In this document: piece by piece, positions 45,922-54,960 of the stretch | Layout: the number at the start of each line of letters is the position of its first letter | Position numbering within the stretch: position 1 is the stretch's first letter | Source of the DNA: Portibacter lacus | GTDB lineage: Bacteria > Bacteroidota > Bacteroidia > Chitinophagales > Saprospiraceae | Length of the DNA stretch: 64,000 nucleotides | Reading direction: 5' to 3' | Assembly: GCF_021533215.1 (NCBI RefSeq) | Contig: NZ_JAJNKA010000010.1 | Span: forward strand, 124,001 to 188,000 | Made by a program: the position numbers and the translations under genes | The notes under the pieces: generated by a model | Told to the model about the DNA's origin: nothing | The model's database searches: none | Seen by the model: only the letters and a program-made list of their open reading frames with translations

Positions 45922-45929
45922 TACTTTTG
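45922..45929 (+). promoter_or_regulatory. Candidate -7 promoter element of the SulP gene
   Basis: TACTTTTG matches TAnnTTTG, 23 bases before the SulP start codon. A TTG at 45888-45890 is too far upstream for the usual spacing, so only the -7 part is supported. Confidence 0.35.
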
Positions 45930-45952
45930 TGCCGCCTTATTAAAAATTAAGC

Positions 45953-47476
45953 ATGAAGAAGTATTTTAATTTGTTTGATCTTTCTCAGAAAGTCAATTAT
46001 AGAATAGAAATTTTATCTGGATTAACAGTTGCAATGGCGCTGATTCCAGAGGCTGTTGCATTTGCATTGATCGCAGGATTATCTCCATTAACGGGTCTTT
46101 ATGCAGCATTTGTAATGGGGTTAGTAACTTCTATTTTGGGAGGACGACCTGGGATGATATCAGGAGCCACAGGTGCAGTTGCCGTTGTAATTGCATCATT
46201 AGCGCTTACTTACGGAGTAGAATATGTATTTGCTGCTGTAGTGTTGGCAGGAATATTTCAAGTCACTGCTGGTTTTCTGAGGCTAGGTAAATTAATGAGG
46301 CTGGTTCCACATCCAGTGATTTTTGGATTTGTGAATGGACTAGCCATTATCATTTTCATGTCACAAATATCTCAATTTAAAGATGGAGATGGCAATTGGT
46401 TACAAGGTTCACAGATGTATTGGTTTCTAGGATTAACGATACTGACGATGGTAATTATTTGGGGCTTACCTAAATTGAGCAAGGCAATACCAGCATCTTT
46501 GGTAGCTATCGTTGCGATATTTGCCATTGTAATTGGCTTTGGAATTGATACGAAAACAGTAGGAGATATCGCATCTATTAGTGGTGGATTTCCTCCTTTT
46601 CACTTACCAATGGTTCCATTGACTTGGGAAACATTTATGATCATATTGCCATATGCAGCGATAGTTGCAGGAGTTGGTTTGATAGAGAGTTTATTAACCT
46701 TGAATATCATTGATGAGATCACGGAAACGCGTGGCAGGGGTAATAAAGAAGCAGTTGCTCAAGGGCTTGCGAATATGCTTTCGGGCGTGTTTTCGGGTAT
46801 GGGAGGATGTGCGATGATCGGACAATCATTAATTAATATTTCATCTGGTGCTAGAGCTAGATTGTCAGGTATAGTTGCTGCAGTTATGTTATTGGTTTTC
46901 ATTATGTTCGGAGCAGGTCTTATCGAAAGAATGCCAATGGCTGCCTTAACTGGTCTGATGATCATGGTTGCAATAGGAACCTTCGAATGGGCGAGTTTCA
47001 GAACCATCAATAAAATGCCTAAGTCTGATATTTTTGTAATGGTATTGGTAACTTTGGTGACAGCTGTTCTTCACAATTTAGCGGTTGCAGTATTAGTAGG
47101 TGTAATCATTGCGGCGTTGGTATTTGCATGGGATAATGCTAAGCGAATTAGAGCACGAAAATCTGTTGATGAAAATGGTGTGAAAATCTATGAAATTTAC
47201 GGTCCATTGTTCTTTGGATCGGTTTCTGTGTTTAATGATAAATTTGATGTTCTTGATGATCCAGAAGAAATAATCATCGATTTCAAAGAGAGTAGGGTGG
47301 TAGATATGTCTGCGATCGAAGCTTTGAATAAGATAACTGAGCGATACCAGAAAGTGGGCAAGAAGGTTCACTTGAAACACTTAAGTAAGGATTGCAGAAC
47401 GTTATTGAAAAATGCTGAAGAGATAATTGATGTCAATGTAATCGAGGATCCGAAGTATAAGTTGATGCTTGATTAG
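45953..47476 (+). CDS. SulP family anion transporter with STAS domain
   Basis: A 507-residue permease. The N-terminal core has the SulP motifs EILSGLTVAMALIPEAVAFALIAGLSPLTGLYAAF and GRPGMISGATGAVAVV (about residues 20-75) and about 11-12 membrane segments to residue 400. The C-terminal part (about 410-507) is a STAS domain with IIIDFKESRVVDMSAIEALNKI. SulP proteins carry sulfate, bicarbonate or other anions. In a window with three sulfatases, sulfate uptake is tempting, but the gene is 13 kb from the nearest of them and could as well be a bicarbonate carrier. Confidence 0.93.
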   Translation: MKKYFNLFDLSQKVNYRIEILSGLTVAMALIPEAVAFALIAGLSPLTGLYAAFVMGLVTSILGGRPGMISGATGAVAVVIASLALTYGVEYVFAAVVLAGIFQVTAGFLRLGKLMRLVPHPVIFGFVNGLAIIIFMSQISQFKDGDGNWLQGSQMYWFLGLTILTMVIIWGLPKLSKAIPASLVAIVAIFAIVIGFGIDTKTVGDIASISGGFPPFHLPMVPLTWETFMIILPYAAIVAGVGLIESLLTLNIIDEITETRGRGNKEAVAQGLANMLSGVFSGMGGCAMIGQSLINISSGARARLSGIVAAVMLLVFIMFGAGLIERMPMAALTGLMIMVAIGTFEWASFRTINKMPKSDIFVMVLVTLVTAVLHNLAVAVLVGVIIAALVFAWDNAKRIRARKSVDENGVKIYEIYGPLFFGSVSVFNDKFDVLDDPEEIIIDFKESRVVDMSAIEALNKITERYQKVGKKVHLKHLSKDCRTLLKNAEEIIDVNVIEDPKYKLMLD

Positions 47477-47497
47477 GCAGTAGGTTGGAGCTATAAT

Positions 47498-47756
47498 CAT
47501 TTAGACTCGGACCTGTCCAGCTTTAGCGGGAAGCTAAATGTGGGAATACAATTCCGGTGCGCTGCACCTCATATTTCATAGATAGGTTATCTTACAAGCA
47601 ACTTCGGTCCTCTGGACCTCTCTTCTCAATAATATTCATCCCTTATTTTGAAAGCATTTAGACTCGGACCTGTCCAGCTTTAGCGGGAAGCCAGCGGGTG
47701 GAAATGTAGGGAAGGCAAGGACTGCGACCTGTCCAGCTTTAGCGGGAAGCTAAATG
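47498..47756 (+). repeat. Structured 43-bp element and two partial copies
   Basis: A 25-bp block (GACCTGTCCAGC...GGGAAGC) occurs exactly three times: 47510-47534, 47667-47691 and 47726-47750. In the complete copy (47498-47540) it is framed by CATTTAG and its complement CTAAATG, and contains two inner hairpins, GGAC-CT-GTCC and AGCTT-N7-AAGCT, so it can fold as an outer stem with two arms. Copy 2 keeps only the left CATTTAG arm (47655-47661) and copy 3 only the right CTAAATG arm (47750-47756), as if one element had been duplicated internally with 34 bases between. Confidence 0.9.
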
Positions 47757-47893
47757 TGGGTTTATAACCTTAATAGCATATTAGGCATTCTCTACTCTGA
47801 AAACATTTGGACTCATACAAGTTTAACAAGTCCGTAGGACTGCTCTTGTTTGTAACACAACTGATATAAAAGAGACACAAGGTGCATCGCACC
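47556..47893. repeat. Four 13-nt palindromes with 5-bp stem and 3-nt loop
   Basis: GGTGC-GCT-GCACC (47556-47568), GGTCC-TCT-GGACC (47606-47618), AGTCC-GTA-GGACT (47829-47841) and GGTGC-ATC-GCACC (47881-47893) share one design but not one sequence. The third is also flanked by AACAAG and CTTGTT, giving a longer stem. With the element at 47498-47756, they fill the 477-base gap between the SulP gene and the convergent gene at 47954, which holds no protein-coding frame that I can support. Confidence 0.85.
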
Positions 47894-47953
47894 GGCATTG
47901 TAACTTACTTGATGAAAATTTATATTAGGCAGTCACTCCACCAACCTTAATCT

Positions 47954-49174
47954 CTAGCCAATCAAAATGATTTTTCGAAGTGCAGAAAGTAAAGATTCCC
48001 AGATATGTATAAAGAAAGTCTTTTGCTGATCTCTCTCTTCTTCAAAACTTTCCTTCTTATTTATCTCCTCATTAATAAGTGAGTTCCCCAGCAAATTTAA
48101 AATCTTATCAAATCTTCGATTCATGTCAATCTTTAAATCCTTATAATCTATATCGACTTGCCCGGTTGAGGTCGACTTATTAAAACTACCATCGATTTCT
48201 AAAGAATTAATAATGCCATCTTGCACAGTGACACCTTTCGCAGATCTAAGAATGTGATTACCATGTGATAAATCCATATTGGTCAACTTGCCATATAAAT
48301 CGTAGTGTGCGTTTTCTTCTCCTAGGAAATGCTTAGTAACCACATGAAGAGGTGCCTGATTTTCAATTTTTGCATCTAATTCGAGAATCATCGTTTGATT
48401 TTCAGCGATGGCTATCTGAGTATTTGTGATGTTCGAACCCGTAATATGGATGTTGTTAAAACCAATATTTCCCCTTTGATCGCTACCTTTATCCTTCAAG
48501 GAATAAGTTAAGTTCCCATTTTGTAAATCAAGTGTATCGATTAGAAATTCGGATTCAATATTCCTGAGTACTTCAGAGAGTAACATTTTTCGCTTTGACC
48601 CAGATGGAATATTGAGGTCTTCTGAAACTTCAGCTGAAAATTCATCTGCCATGATCTTCTTAATACGCTTATCCTTAACATTGACATTGATAAGATTTAA
48701 AACAGGAAGATGTAATGTGATGTAAGGCATTCTACTGTCAATTATAGACATAAATTGATCAACAGAATACGATGATTTCAAATCAATATTAGACAAAGTT
48801 ATATTCGGACCTTTAGAATTTATTTTTTCTATCGTGGCATATCTTAATTCTCCTTTTATCGGCAAATGAATATTAGATAAGGAAAGTGACATGGCATTTA
48901 AATCAAATTCCGGTTTCTTAGCCAGTTTTAGCCAATTAATACCTTTAAGTTCTATTCGATCAATACTAGCATTACTAGATTCTTGGACGATGCTGTCAAG
49001 ACTAACCTCCTGTTTCCAAAAAGATACATTTAAATTGGAGTATTTGTGGATGTCATTTTTACTTAATTCCTGAATGATTTTCTTTTTGATGGTCATATTC
49101 AGATATCCTGTAAGCAATACAAGAAATACTAAAATACCAAGTGCCCATAGCAGTGCTTTTTTTCCGTTAGTCAT
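47954..49174 (-). CDS. AsmA-like single-pass envelope protein
   Basis: A 406-residue protein with one N-terminal membrane anchor (ALLWALGILVFLVLLTGYL, about residues 6-24) and a long beta-rich periplasmic part with repeated I-x-L-x-G/N strand patterns (IELKGINWLKL, MSLSLSNIHLP, GNIGFNNIHITGSN). Towards the C-terminus is a helical region (NEEINKKESFEEERDQQ) and a final hydrophobic stretch. This organisation resembles AsmA/DUF748-type proteins, which form lipid-carrying bridges between membranes. The match is by pattern only. It stands alone between a repeat patch and a 120-base gap. Confidence 0.6.
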   Translation of the reverse strand: MTNGKKALLWALGILVFLVLLTGYLNMTIKKKIIQELSKNDIHKYSNLNVSFWKQEVSLDSIVQESSNASIDRIELKGINWLKLAKKPEFDLNAMSLSLSNIHLPIKGELRYATIEKINSKGPNITLSNIDLKSSYSVDQFMSIIDSRMPYITLHLPVLNLINVNVKDKRIKKIMADEFSAEVSEDLNIPSGSKRKMLLSEVLRNIESEFLIDTLDLQNGNLTYSLKDKGSDQRGNIGFNNIHITGSNITNTQIAIAENQTMILELDAKIENQAPLHVVTKHFLGEENAHYDLYGKLTNMDLSHGNHILRSAKGVTVQDGIINSLEIDGSFNKSTSTGQVDIDYKDLKIDMNRRFDKILNLLGNSLINEEINKKESFEEERDQQKTFFIHIWESLLSALRKIILIG

Positions 49175-49297
49175 ATGCTATATAAGCTAAGGGTGAATGC
49201 TTTTGTTCGGGATCTAAAATTGACATAGAAAAGTAACCTAATACAGCAAGATCACTCTGTCTAGAAATACGATATGGGAATAGAAACTGAATAGAAG

Positions 49298-50029
49298 TTA
49301 CAAAAGCACCTTCTGCTTAATCGCTTTGATTTCTTTGTAAATTTTCTGAACAGATCGCTTTTCATAGGAATCCATTTCCTTCATCTCATTGAGCATTTCA
49401 TCTAGCAGCAAATCAGCTTCTTCATGACGGTCTGTCTCCAATAAAAATTTAGCGTATTCAGATCTGTGGTAGTAATTCGTATTGTCAATGTTCATCTGCT
49501 TGAAAATTCGCTCAGCATTTGCATCATCATTTAACTCGAAATACGCCCAAGCATAGTAGGTTTTCTCCTTAGCATTAGCGAAGAAGCGATAATTCTCTAA
49601 TTTTTTACCAAGTGCAATGGTATTAATATAATCATTGCTGAGATAATAAGCTCCAAGGAGTTTTTCATTAAGTTCGTCATCGTCTTCCGTAAATTTATTA
49701 AAGCAAGAGAGGTATAAATCTATGGCTTCGTTGTAATCACCTTGTTCTACGTAGGCATCAGCCAACCTAATTTTATTAGAAACGGTATCAGCAAGTTCCA
49801 CCTGTTTCTCTAATTGATCAATTCTCGAATTAGAAAAAACAGGTGCAACGTTACTGGTTTCTAATGTGAAACTATTTCGTTCATTTGCACTTTTTACAAA
49901 GTAGATCAAGCCTCCTATAAAAGGAAAAAGTATAATTATGATATACCAATAGGCTTTATCCTGATTCTTGTAAATATGATAGAAGCAGTATGCTTGAAAT
50001 GCTAAACTTATTAAAAATGCAAATGTCAT
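49298..50029 (-). CDS. PLDc_N-like membrane domain plus TPR protein
   Basis: A 243-residue protein. The first 50 residues are two membrane helices with the PLDc_N-type pattern DKAYWYIIIILFPFIGGLIYFV. Residues 70-240 are tetratricopeptide-like helical pairs (IRLADAYVEQGDYNEAIDLYL, KTYYAWAYFELNDDANAERIF, YAKFLLETDRHEEADLLLDEML). No enzyme motif of phospholipase D is present. It probably works as a membrane-bound scaffold. It starts 6 bases after the M28 peptidase stop and is likely co-transcribed with it. Confidence 0.82.
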   Translation of the reverse strand: MTFAFLISLAFQAYCFYHIYKNQDKAYWYIIIILFPFIGGLIYFVKSANERNSFTLETSNVAPVFSNSRIDQLEKQVELADTVSNKIRLADAYVEQGDYNEAIDLYLSCFNKFTEDDDELNEKLLGAYYLSNDYINTIALGKKLENYRFFANAKEKTYYAWAYFELNDDANAERIFKQMNIDNTNYYHRSEYAKFLLETDRHEEADLLLDEMLNEMKEMDSYEKRSVQKIYKEIKAIKQKVLL

Positions 50030-50035
50030 AAATTC

Positions 50036-51619
50036 TTAGTTCGTTCCCGATTTTAAATCCTCATCTAAAGGCTTTCTTGGTAACATTGTATCCATCTGAG
50101 AAGTATTCCATACGAAAGTTGCAATGATCGTTGCAGCTTGACTTAGATCTTCTCCAGATAAATGGTCTAAATTATCCATATTACTATGATGCGTTTTAGC
50201 AAAATAAGACATTGGATCCTGAATAAATTGGAATCCTGGAATGCCTACTGCATCAAACGCCAAGTGGTCTGTTCCACCTGTATTGCCTAATGTTATCGTA
50301 CCTGTTTCTAGGTCTGGAAGTTCAGTAAACCATTTTCTAAATATTGGCACTACATCTTCGTTACCTTGAGTATAAATACCTCTAATTTTACCAGTTCCAT
50401 TGTCTAAGTTATAATAAGCAGACACTGTTTTCTGATCTTCTTTTAATGACTGAGGAGTATAACTGTTCGGTGGAAATTCTGCATAGTGTTTTCCTACATA
50501 ATTTCTAGATCCGAATAATCCTTGCTCTTCTCCAGTCCATAACGCAATTCTTAATGTTCTTCTTGGCTGAACACCAGACTCTTTAATGGTTTCCATTAAT
50601 ATTCTAGCGACTTCCATCATTACAGAAGATCCAGCAGCATTATCAGTAGCTCCTGTTCCAGTATGCCAAGAATCGAAGTGTGCTCCGAAAATAACAACTT
50701 CATCTTTCAAATCAGTTCCTGGGATTTCTGCAATAATATTATGCTCCATCTGATCTGGGTTTGTATAATTTGATTGCAGATCAATGCTTAATCTTACAGG
50801 AATTCCTTTGTTAAGCATTCTGAAAATTCGGTTATAATGTTCTACAGATAAAGTAGCTTGTGGTACAATATCGTTGTCTACATTTTGGCTTCTTCCTTCT
50901 GATGCTCTAGCTCCCGAAACAAAAACAGTTCCCAAGTCTCCTTTGTATGAACGATCAATAACAGCAATTGGTTTTTCAGCTTCAATCAATTTCCACATTT
51001 CTGTGTTAAAATTGAATCCTCCAGCTCTTCTTCCACGTCTTGGTCGCGGAGTAGGAGAACCAGCATTGGCCATGCCTAATAAATCATCGCTTTCATATCT
51101 TTTAGCAGACGGCTCGAACCATTCTTCTACATCTCTTATGGTATCAACCATTACAAATTTTCCGCCTAGCTTTCCTTTGTAAGCGTCAAGTTCCTCTTGT
51201 GTACTTGCATCGATATAAATTACTTCACCTTCTCCTTTTACAGGTGGTGACCAAGCTTTAGGGTATGCTAAAACTGGAAAGTAATTAGGTGCTTCGGCAT
51301 GCATTTCGAAGTGTGTTAAGTCCCATCCTCGACCGAATGGGCCCCATTCTTCGAGGTGAACATTAGAAAGTCCCATTTTCTTTAGTTCAGACACTGCCCA
51401 TTCTGTTGCTTTGTCAAGCATCGAAGAGCCAGTAAGTCTCGGGCCATATACATCTGTCATCCAACCAGCAATTTCCATAACTTGAGATTTCTCAAGTCCC
51501 TGTTCTTTGATTAAATCCAATGGTGTGGTTTCCTCATTGCTGTCTTCTGATGTGGCTTTTTGCGCATTTACGGTGTGTAAAGTCATAAACACACAAAGTA
51601 ATAGAAGTAATTGTTTCAT
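50036..51619 (-). CDS. M28 family zinc aminopeptidase with PA domain, secreted
   Basis: A 527-residue protein with a Sec signal (about residues 1-19, ending VNAQ). A protease-associated insert lies at about 120-250. The M28 metal-binding motifs are all present: GAHFDSWHTGTGATDNAAGS (first His and bridging Asp), WTGEEQGLFGS (catalytic Glu and Glu ligand), YNLDNGTG (Asp ligand), and AKTHHSNMDNLDHL (last His). It should remove amino-terminal residues from peptides outside the cell or in the periplasm. It fits with the other peptidases of this region. Confidence 0.93.
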   Translation of the reverse strand: MKQLLLLLCVFMTLHTVNAQKATSEDSNEETTPLDLIKEQGLEKSQVMEIAGWMTDVYGPRLTGSSMLDKATEWAVSELKKMGLSNVHLEEWGPFGRGWDLTHFEMHAEAPNYFPVLAYPKAWSPPVKGEGEVIYIDASTQEELDAYKGKLGGKFVMVDTIRDVEEWFEPSAKRYESDDLLGMANAGSPTPRPRRGRRAGGFNFNTEMWKLIEAEKPIAVIDRSYKGDLGTVFVSGARASEGRSQNVDNDIVPQATLSVEHYNRIFRMLNKGIPVRLSIDLQSNYTNPDQMEHNIIAEIPGTDLKDEVVIFGAHFDSWHTGTGATDNAAGSSVMMEVARILMETIKESGVQPRRTLRIALWTGEEQGLFGSRNYVGKHYAEFPPNSYTPQSLKEDQKTVSAYYNLDNGTGKIRGIYTQGNEDVVPIFRKWFTELPDLETGTITLGNTGGTDHLAFDAVGIPGFQFIQDPMSYFAKTHHSNMDNLDHLSGEDLSQAATIIATFVWNTSQMDTMLPRKPLDEDLKSGTN

Positions 51620-51721
51620 AATTTCTTTGATTGGTTTAAAATAATATGCTTTATATTCGCGTCGTAATTTACGATTTAGAAATTATTTTTTTGATTTACT
51701 TATATAATAAAATCAGTCAGG

Positions 51722-52747
51722 ATGAACAAATTGACCACTTTCTCTAAACTATTGATAACTCTAGTCATTTTAGCACTGCTATTTTTTGGCTATAAATACC
51801 TGGCGCCTTCTTTAGGTTTGCCTGAATTGGGAACAGGAAACAATACTACTAATGAAGTAGTTATCGGGGAAGATGAAAATGGCGAGGCCATTAAAACTGA
51901 GATGCCTCCTAAAACTGCGAAGACAAAAAATAATAATTCTTCAACTTGGAACTACACAGCTGTAGAACCGATAGGTGGAAAATTAAAAGGTGTTGTGGAA
52001 TTAGGTGCTTCTGGATTTAATTCATTTATTATTAAAACAGACAGCGATAAAAATTGGAAGCTTGAAAAAGCAGAATGGAGTAATAGTTTGGTTTATGAAG
52101 GGATGGCTTCTGGAACGGATGTTACACAAGGTCTGAAACAATACATTGCTAAGTTCTTAGATTATGGTGTTTCTGGAAATGAAATTCACTTTGTGGTTTC
52201 ATCTGGTGCATTAAAAAATGACAAAACTCAACCGATTATAAAAGCGCTTAAAGACTTAGGTTTTGTTGTGAATGAAGTAACACCAGAGCAAGAGGGTAGT
52301 TATGCCTTGAAATCTGTTTTGCCTAAATCATATGAAAACAGTGCTTTTGTTGTAGATATAGGAAGTGGAAACACTAAAATTTCGTGGATAGAAGGAGGAA
52401 AAGTAAAAGCAGTAGAAACTTATGGAGCTAAGTATTTCCAAAATAGTATTGCTGATTCAAAAGCTTACGCTGATGCTAAGAAATATGGCGAAATGATTCC
52501 AAGTTCTAAAACAAATACTTGTTTTATCATTGGAGGAGTTCCTTTTACATTAGCGAAAGAGGGTAGAGATGGAAAAGAAAGATATACGGTATTGAATAAG
52601 CCAGGATCTTATGATTCTGATGAAGCTAAGACAAAGGCGGGCCTTAATATTTACCAAGGGTTAGTGGATGGAACAGGTTGTGATCAGTTTGTATTCGATT
52701 GGGATGCTAATTTCACGATTGGATTCTTATTGACGCTTCCATACTAA
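51722..52747 (+). CDS. Membrane-anchored Ppx/GppA-like (ASKHA-fold) protein
   Basis: A 341-residue protein with one N-terminal membrane helix (about residues 8-26) and a Pro/Thr-rich linker (about 37-75). The rest resembles exopolyphosphatase/GppA: a first phosphate loop VVELGASGFNSF (91-102), a segment like HFVVSSGALKND, a TPEQEGSYAL block at the place of the catalytic EEA motif, and a second loop VVDIGSGNTKISW (211-223). With the positive N-terminus inside, the fold would face the periplasm, where ATP and polyphosphate are scarce, so its ligand is unclear. I place it by fold rather than by function. It ends in a long hairpin terminator. Confidence 0.65.
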   Translation: MNKLTTFSKLLITLVILALLFFGYKYLAPSLGLPELGTGNNTTNEVVIGEDENGEAIKTEMPPKTAKTKNNNSSTWNYTAVEPIGGKLKGVVELGASGFNSFIIKTDSDKNWKLEKAEWSNSLVYEGMASGTDVTQGLKQYIAKFLDYGVSGNEIHFVVSSGALKNDKTQPIIKALKDLGFVVNEVTPEQEGSYALKSVLPKSYENSAFVVDIGSGNTKISWIEGGKVKAVETYGAKYFQNSIADSKAYADAKKYGEMIPSSKTNTCFIIGGVPFTLAKEGRDGKERYTVLNKPGSYDSDEAKTKAGLNIYQGLVDGTGCDQFVFDWDANFTIGFLLTLPY

Positions 52748-52778
52748 ACGCGAACACGGATATTTAATATAAAAATCG

Positions 52779-52832
52779 GATCTGTCATTTTTTTGCTTAA
52801 CTATTTTTAGAGCGGCGAAAAAGTGACAGATC
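52779..52832 (+). terminator. Long hairpin terminator after the Ppx/GppA-like gene
   Basis: An 18-bp stem pairs 52779-52796 (GATCTGTCATTTTTTTGC) with 52815-52832 (GCGAAAAAGTGACAGATC) with two G-U wobbles and an 18-nt loop. It starts 31 bases after the stop codon. It lacks a strong 3' T-run, so it could also be a processing or stability element. Confidence 0.6.
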
Positions 52833-52938
52833 TTTGTATTTGTGGAGGTTGCGTCTCGTAGAGAGGTGGAGGTTCATTGGGATTGGACTTAACCCAACAT
52901 TATGAGGTCGTCTTGTACAGATAAACTAAACTACTAAT

Positions 52939-53451
52939 TCAATATTTCACGACTTCTGCCTCTAATTGATCACCTTTTTTATGAATCGAAAAGAGATTTT
53001 CGTAGTCATCTTCTGAAAGCTGGTCATATTTTTTTTCTCCTAAAACAGCATTGACCAATGTAGGTGTTGTATTAGAATGTCCAACGATTAATGCACTTCC
53101 ACTCTCAAGTTCATTCTTTAATTTAGCAGCAAATTCCTTATCTGAAGGATTGTAAAGCTCAATTTCTAAATTGAGTAGATCTGCTAACGGTTTTCCAGTA
53201 AACCTTGTTCTTTTGTAGTCTGTAGAATAGATTTTTGTAATGCCTTTATCTTTAAGTATTTCAGCTAAGTTACTTGCCCGCTTTTCACCTTCTGATGTCA
53301 ACGGAGGATCTTTAGTTCCATCATCTGCTTTCTCAGCGTGCCTAACAAAAAATAATTCATAATTATTGATCTCATTACTTTGATTATTTTTACATGAAAA
53401 GGTTATACTGCAACCTAATATTAACACACATACAAATAGCATTTTTTTCAT
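52939..53451 (-). CDS. Histidine phosphatase (phosphoglycerate-mutase-like) lipoprotein
   Basis: The frame opens with a TTG at 53460; the ATG at 53451 is preferred and gives 170 residues with a lipoprotein-type signal (LILGC or ITFSC). The catalytic RHG-type motif is FFVRHAEKA (H38 as phospho-acceptor), followed by PLTSEGEKRASNLAEIL, DYKRTRFTGKPLA, and the second His in LIVGHSNTTP. The set is complete, so it should be an exported phosphatase of the SixA/PhoE type with unknown substrate. Its start lies only 18 bases from the start of the divergent subtilase. Confidence 0.88.
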   Translation of the reverse strand: MKKMLFVCVLILGCSITFSCKNNQSNEINNYELFFVRHAEKADDGTKDPPLTSEGEKRASNLAEILKDKGITKIYSTDYKRTRFTGKPLADLLNLEIELYNPSDKEFAAKLKNELESGSALIVGHSNTTPTLVNAVLGEKKYDQLSEDDYENLFSIHKKGDQLEAEVVKY

Positions 53452-53469
53452 AGCTTTCAATTTTTTGAG

Positions 53470-54732
53470 ATGATAAGATATACAATAGTTATTTTGGTTT
53501 TAGCTTTTTCAACGATTTGTTTTGGTCAAAATGAAAATTGGACAGACCAACAATTGGAATTAATCAACATGGATTGCCTTCATGAAAGAGGATTTACTGG
53601 CAAGGGAATAACCATTGCCCACCTTGATGATGGTTGTGATGGTTGTGATGAAATAGAAGTTTTCCAGTATGCTAGAGAAAAAGGTTACTGGAAAGGGAAT
53701 TATGATTTTGTACTTGATACAACATTGGCATTTAATAACCTAGGTAGTCATGGAACAGCGACAATTTCAATCGTTCATGGAAACATAGAAGGGAAGTACA
53801 CTGGAGTAGCTTATGATGCGAATGTATTAGTGGCAAGAACTGAAAATGTAGCAAGCGAAACACACCAAGAAGAAAAGGACTGGCGAGACGCCGTAGACTG
53901 GTGCATTGCTAATGGAGCAGATATAATAACGAGTTCACTTCAGTACAATACATTTGACAAAGGGGAAGGTGATTTCACCTATGAAGATATGGATGGCAAG
54001 TCAACAATCATCACTAATGCAGCTGATTATGCTGCAAGCAAAGGAATTATAGTTGTTACCATACAAGGCAATTTCGGAGCAGATCCTTGGTATTATTTAT
54101 CAGCTCCAGGAGATGCCGATTCTGTGATTACCGTAGGAGCAGCTCGAAAAGATGGTGTGAAAGCTCGATTTTCTGGATTTGGGCCATCATACGATGGGCG
54201 GATGAAACCTGATGTGATGGCAATGGGTCAAGGCACAGCGGTTGCAAACCCTAATGGAACGATTAGTCGAGGAAATGGAACTTCATATGCAGCGCCAGCT
54301 ATTGCTGGGTTAATGGCCTGTCTGAAACAAGCACATCCAGAAAGAACAAATATGCAACTCATCACTGCCGTTCGCCAAAGTGGAGATCGATATCGAAATC
54401 CTTCGGCCAAAGAAGGCTATGGATATGGAACAGCAGATGCATGTCTTGCAGATGAAATATTGACAGAAATAGATAAGTCTACCCATCAAAAAGGATCGTG
54501 GATCGTTACGCCTTCAGTTCGATACAAACAGCGAAAGAGAATCATGCAAATTAGACCAATTCCTGATGATCTTAAAGTTGAGAAACTAGTGCTCAAGGAC
54601 ATATTTGAAAATAATCCGATTGACTTGCTTAACAAAAAGTCTATCAAACTTCAAGATTTAGATCCAGGAGATTACTTAGTAGATGTTCACTTAAGTGATT
54701 CTTCCATTAAGACGATATATTTCAAGATTTAA
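53470..54732 (+). CDS. S8 family serine peptidase (subtilase), secreted
   Basis: A 420-residue protein with a Sec signal (about residues 1-19, ending CFGQ). The triad is complete: D53 in IAHLDDGCDG, H94 in LGSHGTATIS, and S272 in GNGTSYAAPAIAG, with the oxyanion-hole N201 in TIQGNFG. No long propeptide and no type IX sorting domain are seen; the C-terminal 90 residues form a short beta domain (LVLKDIFENNP, LQDLDPGDYLVDVHLSDS) that may be a degraded sorting tail. It should cut proteins in the periplasm or outside. Confidence 0.92.
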   Translation: MIRYTIVILVLAFSTICFGQNENWTDQQLELINMDCLHERGFTGKGITIAHLDDGCDGCDEIEVFQYAREKGYWKGNYDFVLDTTLAFNNLGSHGTATISIVHGNIEGKYTGVAYDANVLVARTENVASETHQEEKDWRDAVDWCIANGADIITSSLQYNTFDKGEGDFTYEDMDGKSTIITNAADYAASKGIIVVTIQGNFGADPWYYLSAPGDADSVITVGAARKDGVKARFSGFGPSYDGRMKPDVMAMGQGTAVANPNGTISRGNGTSYAAPAIAGLMACLKQAHPERTNMQLITAVRQSGDRYRNPSAKEGYGYGTADACLADEILTEIDKSTHQKGSWIVTPSVRYKQRKRIMQIRPIPDDLKVEKLVLKDIFENNPIDLLNKKSIKLQDLDPGDYLVDVHLSDSSIKTIYFKI

Positions 54733-54960
54733 TGTTCTATAATCGTTTTGGGTTTTCATTAGTGTCCATGAGAAGCTAAAACCAAGAAGACTGGTTCCGC
54801 TGTTTTATAATTAGAAAGACCAAGTGCCTATTTCGTGGTAATTTCTTTCACCAAACCATTCTTCTTTCACATGTTCTCGCGATTAATTAAAAAAAAATCT
54901 ATTTTCACGCAAGATACACAGCCATATTGCTTTAAATCATTAAAAACAAATCTGAATTCA

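Noticed and set aside
47667-47750. Possible CRISPR-like array
   Set aside because: Only two direct copies with one 34-base spacer (three in total with irregular distance), the repeat itself is part of a folded element, and no cas genes are near.
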